Below, one piece after another: positions 26,417 through 35,467 of a DNA stretch of 64,000 bases (the first letter of the stretch is position 1; every line of letters begins with the position of its first letter). The DNA lies in contig CP071065.1 of NCBI GenBank assembly GCA_017164015.1, positions 4,379,918-4,443,917 of the forward strand. Reading direction: 5' to 3'. Below the pieces are notes generated by a model that was given only the letters and a program-made list of their open reading frames with translations, had not been told where the DNA came from and did not search any database. The translations under genes were made by a program, and so were the position numbers. Source of the stretch: Nostoc sp. UHCC 0702 (GTDB lineage Bacteria; Cyanobacteriota; Cyanobacteriia; Cyanobacteriales; Nostocaceae).

Positions 26417-26837
26417 GATTTGTTTTTATGACTGGTTGTCATAAAAGTTTTAACCTTTGTGTTGAATATCTTTCTGTCAAAGAATAACATTTTCTCAGGT
26501 TTTATTGTTTTTTTATGAACATTTTTTATTCATAAAAATCATTGTTTGAGAACATTTATCCTTTGTGATGAATGATTCTTTTTAAGTTTTCAAGCAATAT
26601 ATAATCAATTTAAAAATGATTTTTGTTTATCAAGATATGTAGATAAAACTAATATATTTATCTAATTTTGATGAAAGAGTTAACGTTTGATTATATAGCA
26701 GTTATCGGTTGAGTTAGGTACAATAACCCCACCCCTAATCCCCAGTGGGGCCCCCGAGTTCCCCGCTTGCAAGGAGGGGGCTATGATGTAGTTAGCAAAC
26801 GTTAAAATATCACCATAAATTGAAATATAAAGTAGCT
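26417..26837. other. Divergent intergenic region with AT-rich leader
   Basis: A very AT-rich stretch (26450-26700) between divergent genes that must hold both promoters, then a CCCCACCCCTAATCCCC ... AAGGAGGGGGC dispersed palindrome at about 26727-26783. I could not assign a promoter precisely. Confidence 0.5.
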
Positions 26838-28148
26838 ATGCAAGCAGAATATTGGCAGCGTCGCGAACAGTTAATGGCAAAAATTGGTAATGGCACTGGA
26901 ATTTTTCGCAGTGCGCCAATGGCAGTGATGCACAACGATGTCGAATACGCTTATCGCCAAGACAGTGATTTTTTCTATCTGACTGGCTTTAACGAACCCC
27001 AAGCGGTGGCTGTGTTAGCGCCGCATCATGCAGAACATCGGTTTGTGCTGTTTGTCCAACCCAAAGACCGAGAAAAGGAAGTTTGGACTGGTTATCGCTG
27101 TGGGGTAGATGCAGCCAAAGAAATTTATGGTGCAGATGAAGCTTACCCCATCAGTGAATTGGATGAAAAGTTGCCGCAATATTTAGAAAAAGCCGATCGC
27201 ATTTATTATCACTTAGGACGCGATCGCAGTTTTAATGACCAAATTTTGGGGCATTACCAAAGTTTACTGCGGACTTATCCCAAGCGTGGCACAGGGCCAA
27301 TTGCCATTGAAGACACTGGGCCAATCCTCCACAGCATGAGACTAATCAAAAGTGAAGCAGAGTTGGAACTGATGCGTCAAGCTGCGGCGATCGCTACTGA
27401 AGCACACAACCACGCACGGGAATTCACTGCACCCGGACGTTATGAGTACGAAATTCAGGCGGAGATAGAACACATCTTTCGCTTGCGGGGTGGGATGGGG
27501 CCAGCTTATCCTTCAATTGTGGCTTCCGGTGTCAACGCTTGTGTACTACATTACATCGAGAATGTGCGGCAGATGCAGGATGGAGACTTGTTGCTAATTG
27601 ACGCTGGTTGTGCTTATGGTTATTACAACTCTGATATTACCCGCACATTTCCGGTAGGGGGTAAGTTTACGCCAGAACAAAAGGCATTGTATGAGATTGT
27701 TTTATCAGCACAAAAACAAGCGATCGCGCAAGTGCAGCCAGGGAATACCTTCAAGTCAGTTCATGATACCGCAGTACGCGTTATCACTGAAGGTTTAGTT
27801 GAACTTGGTATCCTCAAAGGCGAAATTGACAAGTTAATTGAAGAAGAAAAATACAAATCATATTACATGCACCGCACCAGTCATTGGTTAGGCTTGGATG
27901 TCCATGATGTGGGTGTTTATCAACACGCTGAAGACAAACCGCAGATTTTGCAACCTGGTCAAATTCTGACAGTGGAACCAGGACTTTATATTGTCCCAGA
28001 TACGAAACTAGCAGAAGATCAGCCAGAAACAGATTCTCGCTGGGTTGGTATTGGTATTCGCATCGAAGATGATGTATTAGTTACATCTAATGGACATGAG
28101 GTGTTAACTGCTGGTGTTCCCAAAGAAGTAGGTGAAGTAGAACGATGA
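26838..28148 (+). CDS. pepP: Xaa-Pro aminopeptidase P
   Basis: Dinuclear metallopeptidase releasing N-terminal residues before proline; 436 residues from the ATG at 26838 (a TTG at 26820 is also in frame). The N-terminal creatinase-like domain (NDVEYAYRQDSDFFYLTGFNEP) is followed by the pita-bread domain. Metal ligands are visible in LLIDAGCAYGYYNSDITRTF (two Asp), HRTSHWLGLDVHDVG (His), LTVEPGLYI (Glu) and GIRIEDDVLV (Glu). It is a complete gene and stands alone. Confidence 0.93.
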   Translation: MQAEYWQRREQLMAKIGNGTGIFRSAPMAVMHNDVEYAYRQDSDFFYLTGFNEPQAVAVLAPHHAEHRFVLFVQPKDREKEVWTGYRCGVDAAKEIYGADEAYPISELDEKLPQYLEKADRIYYHLGRDRSFNDQILGHYQSLLRTYPKRGTGPIAIEDTGPILHSMRLIKSEAELELMRQAAAIATEAHNHAREFTAPGRYEYEIQAEIEHIFRLRGGMGPAYPSIVASGVNACVLHYIENVRQMQDGDLLLIDAGCAYGYYNSDITRTFPVGGKFTPEQKALYEIVLSAQKQAIAQVQPGNTFKSVHDTAVRVITEGLVELGILKGEIDKLIEEEKYKSYYMHRTSHWLGLDVHDVGVYQHAEDKPQILQPGQILTVEPGLYIVPDTKLAEDQPETDSRWVGIGIRIEDDVLVTSNGHEVLTAGVPKEVGEVER

Positions 28149-28219
28149 AAAAATGGGGATGGCGTGTACCATCCCCAAGATATTTAACAGATTTCCAACA
28201 AATAAATTATTCTCAATTG

Positions 28220-28330
28220 TAGGGTGGGCATCTTGCCCGCCCTAAATAATGGGACGGGTGAGGACACCCCGAAGTTTGCAAGGGCGGGGGGGAACCCCCG
28301 CACGCAACTTCTCTCCATCCCACAAGAAAA
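28220..28330. repeat. Intergenic palindromic repeat (AGGGTGGGCATC / GCCCGCCCT)
   Basis: AGGGTGGGCATCTTGCCCGCCCT is a short palindrome related to the units at 9.56 and 31.56 kb. It is followed by GGACACCCCGAAG and GGGCGGGGGGGAACCCCCGCACGC, another palindrome. Non-coding, between convergent genes. Confidence 0.65.
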
Positions 28331-28358
28331 TTTGGGATATTTTTTTATTTGTCAGTCC

Positions 28359-28904
28359 CTAAGAACAGCCTTCAACATATTCAACTTCTGGCAATTTACC
28401 CGACCGAAACTGAGTGACACGCTTACCATCAGTCTCAAATACTAAGCGAGAATTTTTGTCACTGGAGTCTTTGGGAATGAATGTTAAGTAGTGTCCACCT
28501 TGCACATATTTATGAGGGGTGACTTGAATTTGTCCTGGGTAAAGTGACTTAATTCGGGCTTCGCTATCCCCTATTTTTGCACCTTTAAGAGTAGTGATTT
28601 TACTATTTTTCCAGACATCTACCCTAGATACACGATCTTCTGTCACCATGAACCCGACCTGCTTCGGTTCTCCTTGCGGCTTGAGGTAGTAGCAACTGTT
28701 ATTTGGTGAATCACCAACTAACTTAGTACCAGCAGCTTTTCTCGCTTGGGATACACTCATGCCAATTCTAACCTGTCCAATACCATTGATGAATAATTTG
28801 GATTGGTTAGTCAGTTTTGCTTGTGCTAGCACTGTCCCGACTGTGAAAGAAGAAAGTGCAAGCGTTGTGGTAGCAAGAGTCAATAATTTAGCTTTACTAT
28901 TCAT
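28359..28904 (-). CDS. Secreted protein of unknown function
   Basis: 181 residues with a clear Sec signal peptide (KAKLLTLATTTLALSSFTVGTVLAQA, cleavage after AQA). The mature part has GIGQVRIGMSVSQARKAAG, a helix-strand motif resembling the start of BamE/SmpA-like or PepSY-like small domains, and one Cys in YYLKP context plus a C-terminal Cys that may form a disulphide. I do not recognise a named family. It converges with pepP. Confidence 0.65.
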   Translation of the reverse strand: MNSKAKLLTLATTTLALSSFTVGTVLAQAKLTNQSKLFINGIGQVRIGMSVSQARKAAGTKLVGDSPNNSCYYLKPQGEPKQVGFMVTEDRVSRVDVWKNSKITTLKGAKIGDSEARIKSLYPGQIQVTPHKYVQGGHYLTFIPKDSSDKNSRLVFETDGKRVTQFRSGKLPEVEYVEGCS

Positions 28905-29170
28905 AGTTTTTGGTATCAGAACACGTATATAGTTTGATCTACAAAACTCATTTTGCTAATTTCGGACTTTTCTCTTAGCTCGACTTTATCAATTTTTTTA
29001 GCAACGCGATCGCTATTGCTGAAACCTCTGTAGGACATTAGTTTTACTTTTTTAACTTCATCGATAATCTGTGAGGTGGAAAAAGGATTTGCCAAAAAAC
29101 CAGAGTTTTTGCAGGATAAAAAAACCGAGTTATTAATTTTGGATCAAGTCGAGCTAAGAGGATGTCTCTT

Positions 29171-29203
29171 AAGTATTAGGCGAATACAATTCGCCTAATA
29201 CTT
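29171..29203. terminator. Perfect 15-bp hairpin downstream of the C39 ABC exporter
   Basis: AAGTATTAGGCGAAT / ATTCGCCTAATACTT with a 3-base loop, 40 bases beyond the exporter's stop. On the plus strand it is followed by T-rich DNA; on the minus strand the tail is not T-rich, so termination of the exporter transcript is only possible. The GGCGAAT ... ATTCGCC arms are also the ends of the repeat family at 8.05 and 32.24 kb. Confidence 0.5.
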
Positions 29204-29242
29204 TTCTGCTCTTTTTTATTTTAGATTAATTTATATAGAAAA

Positions 29243-31387
29243 TTAAGGAATTAAAAAATCTAAATGATCACCAGCTATAAGTTGTAATTCCTGTGGTGAA
29301 CCTTGAAGCTTCAAATGCCCTTTATCTAGTAAAACAATAAAATCCGCACGTAGAATAACTCTAGGGCGATGACTAATGATAATTGTAGTTTTGCCTTGTC
29401 GATAATGTAAAAGTTTATCTAATACCTGCGATTCTAATACTGGATCTAATGCACTGGTAGATTCATCTAAAATTAGTATTGGTGGATCTGTAACAATTGC
29501 TCTAGCTAAAGCTAATCTCTGTTTTTGTCCACCTGATATATTAACACCAAATTCTCCTAATACAGTTTGATAGTTATCTGGTAATTCTTTGATAAATTCA
29601 TCTGCACCTGCTATTTGACAGGCTCTAACTATTTGTTCAAATGTAGCATGAGGATAGCTGAAGCGGAAGTTATCTAAAATTGAACGACTCCAAAATTGGG
29701 CTTCTTGAGGTACTAATATTACCTGCTGTCGTCGGCATTCTAAAGATAAATCTTTTTGATGATAAATTCCAAAACTAATATTACCCGATTCGAGAAAATA
29801 TAGTCCTGCTAGGAGTTTCGCTAAAGTGCTTTTACCACAGCCAGATTTACCAATTAATGCTGTAACTTTCCCTCCAGGGATAGTTAAAGAAAAGTTTTTT
29901 AATAAATCTGCTCTACCTATATGATGAAAATTAATATTAGTACATATTATATCAGTATTATCGGGAATTACTGCCCAAGGTTTACCTTGTTCACTGTGGT
30001 CTTCGGGAGTAGTTTCAATCACTTCTGTAATACGTTGTGTTGCAGTTTGGACTCTTGCAAATTCATCTACAAAACCTATTACGGTTGAAATCAAACCATT
30101 GAAATTACCATTCATAGCATTAAATGCTAGCAGTTGACCAATGGTTAATTCTTGACTAATCACTAGACTGCTGCCAAACCAAAGTATAGCAAGATTACTA
30201 AAACCTGAAACTAAGCCAGAAAATACATTATTGATAATTCCAATGCGGATAGTACTAAAACTCAAATTGGCAAGACTACCAAAACGACTTTGAATTTCTT
30301 CCCAAGCTTGAGGAGCAGCATTAGTACTTTTGAGTGTAACTATACCTTTAAAGGTTTCTACTAACATTCCTTGATTTTCAGCTTGGGTGACAATTAAATC
30401 ACGAACTTTATTCTGTAAACTAGGTAGAAATACAATTGTAGATAGAGACATCAGCAATGCCATCAACACTGCTATTCCTAATAATTTAGGGCTATAAAGC
30501 AGCATAAAGCCTAGTGATATGGCTGCGATAAACATCTGGCTCGGAAGACTAATCACAACTTGCGAAACCATCTGGTTAATTTGTTCAATATCCCGCAATC
30601 GACTGACAATTTCACCACTGCGGTGAACTTCGTAGTAAGTCAGAGGAAGACGTAAAATTTGTCTACCAAATTCTAAGGTTAGTCCTAATTCTAGACGTTG
30701 GGCAAAGTGGGTAATTAAATTAGACTGTACTAGTTTCAAGGAACTACTGAAGAGGTTCATTGCTACTATGCCAATACCTACGGTAGTCAGAAGTTGTAAA
30801 TCTTTTCTAACTAATACGTCATCGGTAAGAATTTGAATCAAAAAAGGAGTAGCTAGGGAAAGAATTCCCATCACAAGGTTAATCAAAAATGCTTCAGTTA
30901 AAATGTGGCGATAAGGTAATACTCGCCTTAAAAAGCGACCAAAGCCCTTAATATTATCTGATTTTTGCTGATAAAAGCGGATTTCATCTGGAGCTAGCAA
31001 TAGCATAATGTAATTTGCCCAACTAGTTGCTAACTCTTCACGGCTGATATAGCGAATACCAACACTAGGATCGGCAATTACATATTTTTTACCTTTTTGT
31101 CCGTATAAAACTACCCAATGAAAACCTTTCCAATGAATAATCGCAGGCAGAGGTGCTTCATCAAGTTTATCAATTAGTTGCGGTGTAGCTCTGACTTGAC
31201 GAGCATTAAATCCAAGGTTTTCTGCACCACGTCTTAAACCTATTAGGGTTGTACCTTGTACTCCTGTACCTACAGCTTCCCGAACGCGAGCGATCGCAAA
31301 ATTTCGTCCATAATATTTAGCAATGCTGGCGATACACGCTGCACCGCAATCTTCCTCACTGTGTTGCAAAACAATCTGATATCTCAT
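29243..31387 (-). CDS. C39-peptidase ABC exporter (double-glycine leader processing)
   Basis: 714 residues, the normal length for peptidase-containing exporters. Residues 1-130 are a C39 cysteine peptidase: catalytic Cys in SEEDCGAACIASIAKYYG, His in FHWVVLYG, Asp in IADPSVGI. Five to six transmembrane helices follow (about 160-440). The ATPase has Walker A GKSGCGKST, signature ISGGQKQRLALARAI, Walker B ILILDESTSALD and ISHRP. Such proteins cleave leaders after Gly-Gly and export the cargo. The divergent gene 485 bases away encodes a peptide with an SGG motif, its likely cargo. Confidence 0.9.
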   Translation of the reverse strand: MRYQIVLQHSEEDCGAACIASIAKYYGRNFAIARVREAVGTGVQGTTLIGLRRGAENLGFNARQVRATPQLIDKLDEAPLPAIIHWKGFHWVVLYGQKGKKYVIADPSVGIRYISREELATSWANYIMLLLAPDEIRFYQQKSDNIKGFGRFLRRVLPYRHILTEAFLINLVMGILSLATPFLIQILTDDVLVRKDLQLLTTVGIGIVAMNLFSSSLKLVQSNLITHFAQRLELGLTLEFGRQILRLPLTYYEVHRSGEIVSRLRDIEQINQMVSQVVISLPSQMFIAAISLGFMLLYSPKLLGIAVLMALLMSLSTIVFLPSLQNKVRDLIVTQAENQGMLVETFKGIVTLKSTNAAPQAWEEIQSRFGSLANLSFSTIRIGIINNVFSGLVSGFSNLAILWFGSSLVISQELTIGQLLAFNAMNGNFNGLISTVIGFVDEFARVQTATQRITEVIETTPEDHSEQGKPWAVIPDNTDIICTNINFHHIGRADLLKNFSLTIPGGKVTALIGKSGCGKSTLAKLLAGLYFLESGNISFGIYHQKDLSLECRRQQVILVPQEAQFWSRSILDNFRFSYPHATFEQIVRACQIAGADEFIKELPDNYQTVLGEFGVNISGGQKQRLALARAIVTDPPILILDESTSALDPVLESQVLDKLLHYRQGKTTIIISHRPRVILRADFIVLLDKGHLKLQGSPQELQLIAGDHLDFLIP

Positions 31388-31871
31388 TGTGTTTGGATAA
31401 CCGGATTTTACCTATATAAAGAAAGTTAACTGAATCAGTAAAAATATAAGTAAGAATCAAAAATTGATTCTAGACTTGACATTTTTATACAAAAAATAAT
31501 ATTAAGAAAAATTTCTATTTTTCATATCTTGCACCAGTTGCGTTATTGACATTTTTATAGGGTGGGCACTGCCAACAAGGTCAAAATCAAGCTTTGAATG
31601 AACCATTAGCAGTGTCCACCACAGGGTTAATTGAGAATACTGCAAGATATTATCAGTATTCTCAACTTTTTTGCCGTTAATTGCTGAATTTAAGTATAAA
31701 TTCGCTTGTATTCAATAGTTTGTTAATAGCTTGGGATTGACTTATTCTACAAGTTATTTTAAGTAACAATTAAATTATGTTTAAGATATAATAAATACTT
31801 GTACTGTAAAAACCTATGTAATACTATTGAGAGGAGTATAAATTTACAATTCCTTTTCTGAGGAGGTATTT
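31388..31871. promoter_or_regulatory. Divergent regulatory region between exporter and precursor peptide
   Basis: Very AT-rich 484-base gap that must hold promoters of both genes. It contains the palindromic unit GGGTGGGCACTGCC ... GCAGTGTCCACC at about 31559-31625. A very strong ribosome binding site (GAGGAGG, 31860-31866) precedes the precursor ATG. I could not place a -10 box with confidence. Confidence 0.55.
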
Positions 31872-32114
31872 ATGTCAGAAGCTAAACCAGAAAATTTGAA
31901 TTCACAAGCAGTTCCATTCTTCGCTCGATTTTTAGAAGGACAAAACATTGAAGACCTCACTGATCAAGAATCAGAAGCAGTCAGCGGTGGATGTACAGCT
32001 GTAACTCTGAAGTATCCTTCTGATAATGAAGACGTTGTAACTAAGAAGTATCCTTCTGATAGTGATGAGTTTGTTACTACTCAGAAGTATCCTTCTGACG
32101 GGGAAGACAAATAA
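31872..32114 (+). CDS. Three-core microviridin-type precursor peptide
   Basis: 80 residues. The leader contains PFFARFL (15-21), the helix that microviridin ATP-grasp ligases recognise. An SGG motif (38-40) follows, then three cores matching TxKYPSDx(E/D)(E/D): T45-D54, T57-E66 and T70-D79. In microviridins Thr-Asp and Ser-Glu side chains form two lactones and Lys-Glu a lactam, giving a caged serine-protease inhibitor. Here the last two acidic positions read ED, DE and ED instead of the usual EE. The double glycine suits the adjacent C39 exporter. No ATP-grasp ligase or acetyltransferase is nearby. The start is set by a GAGGAGG ribosome binding site. Confidence 0.9.
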   Translation: MSEAKPENLNSQAVPFFARFLEGQNIEDLTDQESEAVSGGCTAVTLKYPSDNEDVVTKKYPSDSDEFVTTQKYPSDGEDK

Positions 32115-32537
32115 TGCTTTATCCCATAGGATAACTGCCTACTTTTGAGTACATTACAGTTGCGGCTTTGAAAAATATTTTCAGCACATGAATATTATTA
32201 GCTTTGCCAACTTCTTCTAGAGGTTGGCAAAGTTACTTACCTAGGCGATTAGAAATCGCGTCTACACAGACGAAACCCACCTCCGTGGGTTTGAAATTGG
32301 TGATTTTCTGTGAGTCTGCGGAGGCAGACGCGCGTTTGTGTAGTAGCGAATTCTATTCGCCCAATACTTTCCAAACATCCTCTGAGAGAATATTTTAAAA
32401 ATCTTTTTGAATACTCAAATTCTCGCTTTAGGGGAGTCGGGTAAAACGAAAAATCTGATGTTTTCAGCTTTGTTGGAGGTTGATTATACTTAAATTTTAC
32501 CTAAAATCTCAATTTGAGAATCCATAAACATCATTAT
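32115..32537. other. Gap between precursor and HlyD gene, with a dispersed repeat
   Basis: No second precursor or other small peptide gene is visible. It includes the palindromic unit at 32243-32371 and an AT-rich run before the HlyD gene. Confidence 0.5.
32243..32371. repeat. Palindromic dispersed repeat (GGCGATTAGAAATCGCG ... CGAATTCTATTCGCC)
   Basis: The ends match the inner unit of the 8.0-kb MITE and a partial copy at about 51500-51560. It holds the sub-palindromes CGAAACCCACCTCCG / TGGGTTTG and TCTGCGGAGGCAGACG, and folds on itself with GTCTACACAGACG / GCGTTTGTGTAG arms. Confidence 0.8.
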
Positions 32538-34043
32538 ATGTCTGGTGCAGATTTACCATCAATTCCCAATGGCAAACCACAAGGAGTAACTCATCCTGAC
32601 TCCCTGCATCTTGCCACACCCAATGAATTTTTACCTCCAATTAGCTACTGGACAACGATGGGAGGAGTTGTGCTTTTGGGTATCTTTGGTACTGCCATTA
32701 CCCTTGCAGGTATCCTGAAATACAAAGTCACCATTCAAGCCCCAGCCACAATTCGTCCAACTGGAGAACTGCGCCTAGTACAGTCGCCAATAGAAGGAAC
32801 AATTAAAAGTATTGCTGTACAAGTAAATCAAGCAGTCCAACAGGGAGAGGTTATTGCTGTGATTGACGATAACCGTCTGCAAACCCAAAAAAGTCAACTG
32901 CAAACGAATATACAACAAGCTACATTGCAACTATCTCAACTCGATGCCCAAATTCGTGCTTTAGATGAGCAAATAACAGCAGAAAAATATCGGCTCAATC
33001 GTGCTGTTGCGTCTATTCAAGCTGAAGTCAACCGCAATCAAAGAGATTTCCGAGATAGACAAATCACCTCTGTAGCCCAAGTCAAAGAAGCAGAAGCAAA
33101 TTTCCAGCAAGCACAAAAGGAATTGCAAAAAAGCCAGTCACAGTTAAAATCGTCCCAAGCATCTTTAAAATCAAGCGAAGCTTCTTTAAATGCAGCCAAG
33201 GCTAAGCGAGACAGATATCAACCCTTAGTCCAAACTGGTTCTATTTCTCAGGATCAATTTCAAGAAGTACAGCTGGCAGTTGAACAACAGCAACAACTTT
33301 TAGAATCGCAAAAAGCTACTGTAGAAGAACGTACTCAAGCAGTCCAACAACAGCAACAAGCAGTAGCAGCAGCAGCCGCTAAACTACAAGGAACATACCC
33401 TGTTCTGAATCCTAGCGATGCTGATGTGACAATTTCTCAAGAAAAAATTGCTACCGAAACAGCTACAGGTAAAGTTAGCCTGGCTAGATTATATCAAGAA
33501 CGAGAGCAACTAATACAGCAAAAACTAGAAATTCAAAAGCAAACAAACCGCGATCGCAAGGAAATACTACAAACTAGTCGAGACATTGCCAGTACAGTAA
33601 TTCGTGCCCCGGCATCTGGTATTATCCAAGAACTAAATTTGCGTAACACTTCGCAAGTACTGCGCTCTGGTGATGCGATCGCTCAAATTTCTCCCACTGA
33701 CTCACCTTTAATAATTAAGGCATTGGTAGAGTCTCAAGATATCCGTAAGGTAGAAAACGGTCAAGAAGTACAACTGCGAGTCTATGGCTGTTCTTATACT
33801 GATTTTGGTACTCTTAAAGGTCAAGTAAAAGCTATTTCTCCAGATGTCATCACCTCTTCAGACAAAGACAAAAATACTGCTGTTTACGAAGTGACTATCC
33901 AACCAGAAAAATTAATTTTAACTGCCAAAAATCGCAATTGTGCTATTCAATCTGGTATGGAAGCGAGAGCAGACATCATTTCTGAGCAAGAAACAGTACT
34001 CAACTTTATCCTGAGAAAAGCAAGAATTTTGTCAAATTTATGA
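32538..34043 (+). CDS. HlyD-family periplasmic adaptor (type I secretion)
   Basis: About 501 residues from the ATG at 32538. A single transmembrane helix at about 40-65 (TTMGGVVLLGIFGTAITLAGIL) is followed by a lipoyl half-motif (GTIKSIAVQVNQAVQQGEVIAVI). Two long coiled coils rich in Gln/Ala/Lys come next (about 115-310), then the second lipoyl half (TVIRAPASGIIQELNLRNTSQV) and a beta-barrel. It would bridge the C39 ABC exporter to an outer-membrane channel. Being next to the precursor and divergent exporter, it is probably part of the same export route. Confidence 0.88.
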   Translation: MSGADLPSIPNGKPQGVTHPDSLHLATPNEFLPPISYWTTMGGVVLLGIFGTAITLAGILKYKVTIQAPATIRPTGELRLVQSPIEGTIKSIAVQVNQAVQQGEVIAVIDDNRLQTQKSQLQTNIQQATLQLSQLDAQIRALDEQITAEKYRLNRAVASIQAEVNRNQRDFRDRQITSVAQVKEAEANFQQAQKELQKSQSQLKSSQASLKSSEASLNAAKAKRDRYQPLVQTGSISQDQFQEVQLAVEQQQQLLESQKATVEERTQAVQQQQQAVAAAAAKLQGTYPVLNPSDADVTISQEKIATETATGKVSLARLYQEREQLIQQKLEIQKQTNRDRKEILQTSRDIASTVIRAPASGIIQELNLRNTSQVLRSGDAIAQISPTDSPLIIKALVESQDIRKVENGQEVQLRVYGCSYTDFGTLKGQVKAISPDVITSSDKDKNTAVYEVTIQPEKLILTAKNRNCAIQSGMEARADIISEQETVLNFILRKARILSNL

Positions 34044-34090
34044 AGAATTGAAGGAAAATGGGCATTCCTAAAATTTAAACGAGTTCCTAA

Positions 34091-34130
34091 AACAACTCCT
34101 ACTGATAACAATCAGTAGGAGTTGTTTTTC
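34091..34130. terminator. Bidirectional terminator between HlyD and the next gene
   Basis: Perfect 16-bp stem AACAACTCCTACTGAT / ATCAGTAGGAGTTGTT with an AACA loop and T-runs on both sides. It serves the convergent genes. Confidence 0.9.
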
Positions 34131-34142
34131 AGGGTACGTCAG

Positions 34143-34640
34143 TTAAGGCGTTTCTACAATATCGGTGTCAAACTTTTGTCCTGTTTCTGCGTCAACAACG
34201 ATAGTTATTGATGATTTTCTGAATTTAACAAACTGCCCATTTTTTTGTGGCACTTCTACACCTAATGGTGCATCTATTTCAACTACCCACACTAAACGTT
34301 TTGGGTGAACTTGTAGATTTTCGATAATATCGCCACCACGTTGTTTCTTATTTTCTAGATACTCTGAATATTTCGCTAGCTTAATTTGTTTAAGCTTTAG
34401 ATCCTTTTTGAGTTGACCAATAGCATTTTCTTTCTTAATTAATTGTGCTTCAGTTTTGTTGCTGTTGTCAGGAAACAGATAGTTCGGCGTAGCTCCCGAT
34501 ATAGTTTCAATTTCACCCGGTTTATCTAATTCTGTTGGGCGTGGGTTTTGTTTCGGTTCTTGCTGGCTAGCTGTTGCAGCATATGCTAATCCCAAACCCA
34601 AACACGCAACTAGTGTGATTATGCTTAGTATTTTTTTCAT
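34143..34640 (-). CDS. Secreted protein of unknown function
   Basis: 165 residues with a signal peptide (KKILSIITLVACLGLGLAYAATA). A charged helix at 65-100 is followed by LVWVVEIDAPLGVEVPQ and SSITIVVDAETGQKF, whose VVDAETGQ ending resembles a PepSY-like fold used by protease propeptides. The family is not certain. It lies 30 bases downstream of the next secreted protein's gene on the same strand and is probably co-transcribed with it. Confidence 0.6.
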   Translation of the reverse strand: MKKILSIITLVACLGLGLAYAATASQQEPKQNPRPTELDKPGEIETISGATPNYLFPDNSNKTEAQLIKKENAIGQLKKDLKLKQIKLAKYSEYLENKKQRGGDIIENLQVHPKRLVWVVEIDAPLGVEVPQKNGQFVKFRKSSITIVVDAETGQKFDTDIVETP

Positions 34641-34669
34641 TCATTCAACATCCTTGATTGATTAAATTG

Positions 34670-35434
34670 TTATTGATTGTAGAAGCCTATCCCGTTGTTC
34701 CCATTTTGCAGTGGAAACCAGTTTGAGTACCAACCACGATTGTTATTGTCTGCATTGGCAAAGGTACCAGCAAAGATTTGAAATCCTGACGCACTTGTTG
34801 GGTAATGCCAAATGTTAGATGCACCAGTGCCATTAGTAAAACTATGATCAGAATCCTGTGATTCAATGCCGATAGTGGTATAAGCTGCGCTATTGTAACT
34901 GCCTGCCCCAGCAATTGTAATACAGTAGGCTCCTATATTATCGACATAAGAACACCATTTGTTATTGCTAGTAAAGTCGCGTTGAAGCTTATAGCGATGG
35001 CTGCCTGTTGGGGGAGTTGGGTTGGCGCTTCCTATGCGCCCTTCATAGTACCAGCGATAGCCTGATGAATCAAAGCGTTGGTATGTGAAGTAATGACCAG
35101 ACCAGTATGATTGCTCTTCTATTCGAGGATTGGGTAGTGCAACAGTGCTAGCAGTTAGCCCTTTTCCCCCTCCAATTTCTACCCATTCATTTGCGTAAGG
35201 GTTTGATGGCTGAGAAGAAAATGTCATCCATAGCGCTTTGTTTAATGAATATGGTGTTGCTGTACTGCTGTTAAGATGGTCAACTGAACCACTGGCAGTA
35301 AATGCTGCACCATAGCTATTTTCTTGTATTCTGCGTTGAGTGTATTGTTCAGGGGTAGGAACTGCGAACGCAGTTAAATTGCAGGCGATTAAAGCCGATA
35401 GTGTAATACCGCCTACTTGTAACAATTTATTCAT
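34670..35434 (-). CDS. Secreted protein of unknown function, aromatic-rich
   Basis: About 254 residues from the ATG at 35434, which directly begins a signal peptide (NKLLQVGGITLSALIACNLTAFAVP). The mature part is rich in Tyr, Trp, Ser, Asn and Gly with two Cys (WCSYVDNIGAYC), suggesting an extracellular beta-rich domain with one disulphide. I do not recognise the family. The TTG at 35467 would add 11 residues that spoil the signal peptide. Probably in one transcript with the gene at 34143. Confidence 0.6.
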   Translation of the reverse strand: MNKLLQVGGITLSALIACNLTAFAVPTPEQYTQRRIQENSYGAAFTASGSVDHLNSSTATPYSLNKALWMTFSSQPSNPYANEWVEIGGGKGLTASTVALPNPRIEEQSYWSGHYFTYQRFDSSGYRWYYEGRIGSANPTPPTGSHRYKLQRDFTSNNKWCSYVDNIGAYCITIAGAGSYNSAAYTTIGIESQDSDHSFTNGTGASNIWHYPTSASGFQIFAGTFANADNNNRGWYSNWFPLQNGNNGIGFYNQ

Positions 35435-35467
35435 TATTTTGGAAAGTTTTGTCAGTTTAGCAACCAA

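Noticed and set aside
34143..35467. The two secreted proteins as modification enzymes or immunity for the microviridin-type peptide
   Set aside because: They are convergent with the HlyD gene beyond a strong bidirectional terminator and show no ATP-grasp or acetyltransferase motif; no evidence links them.
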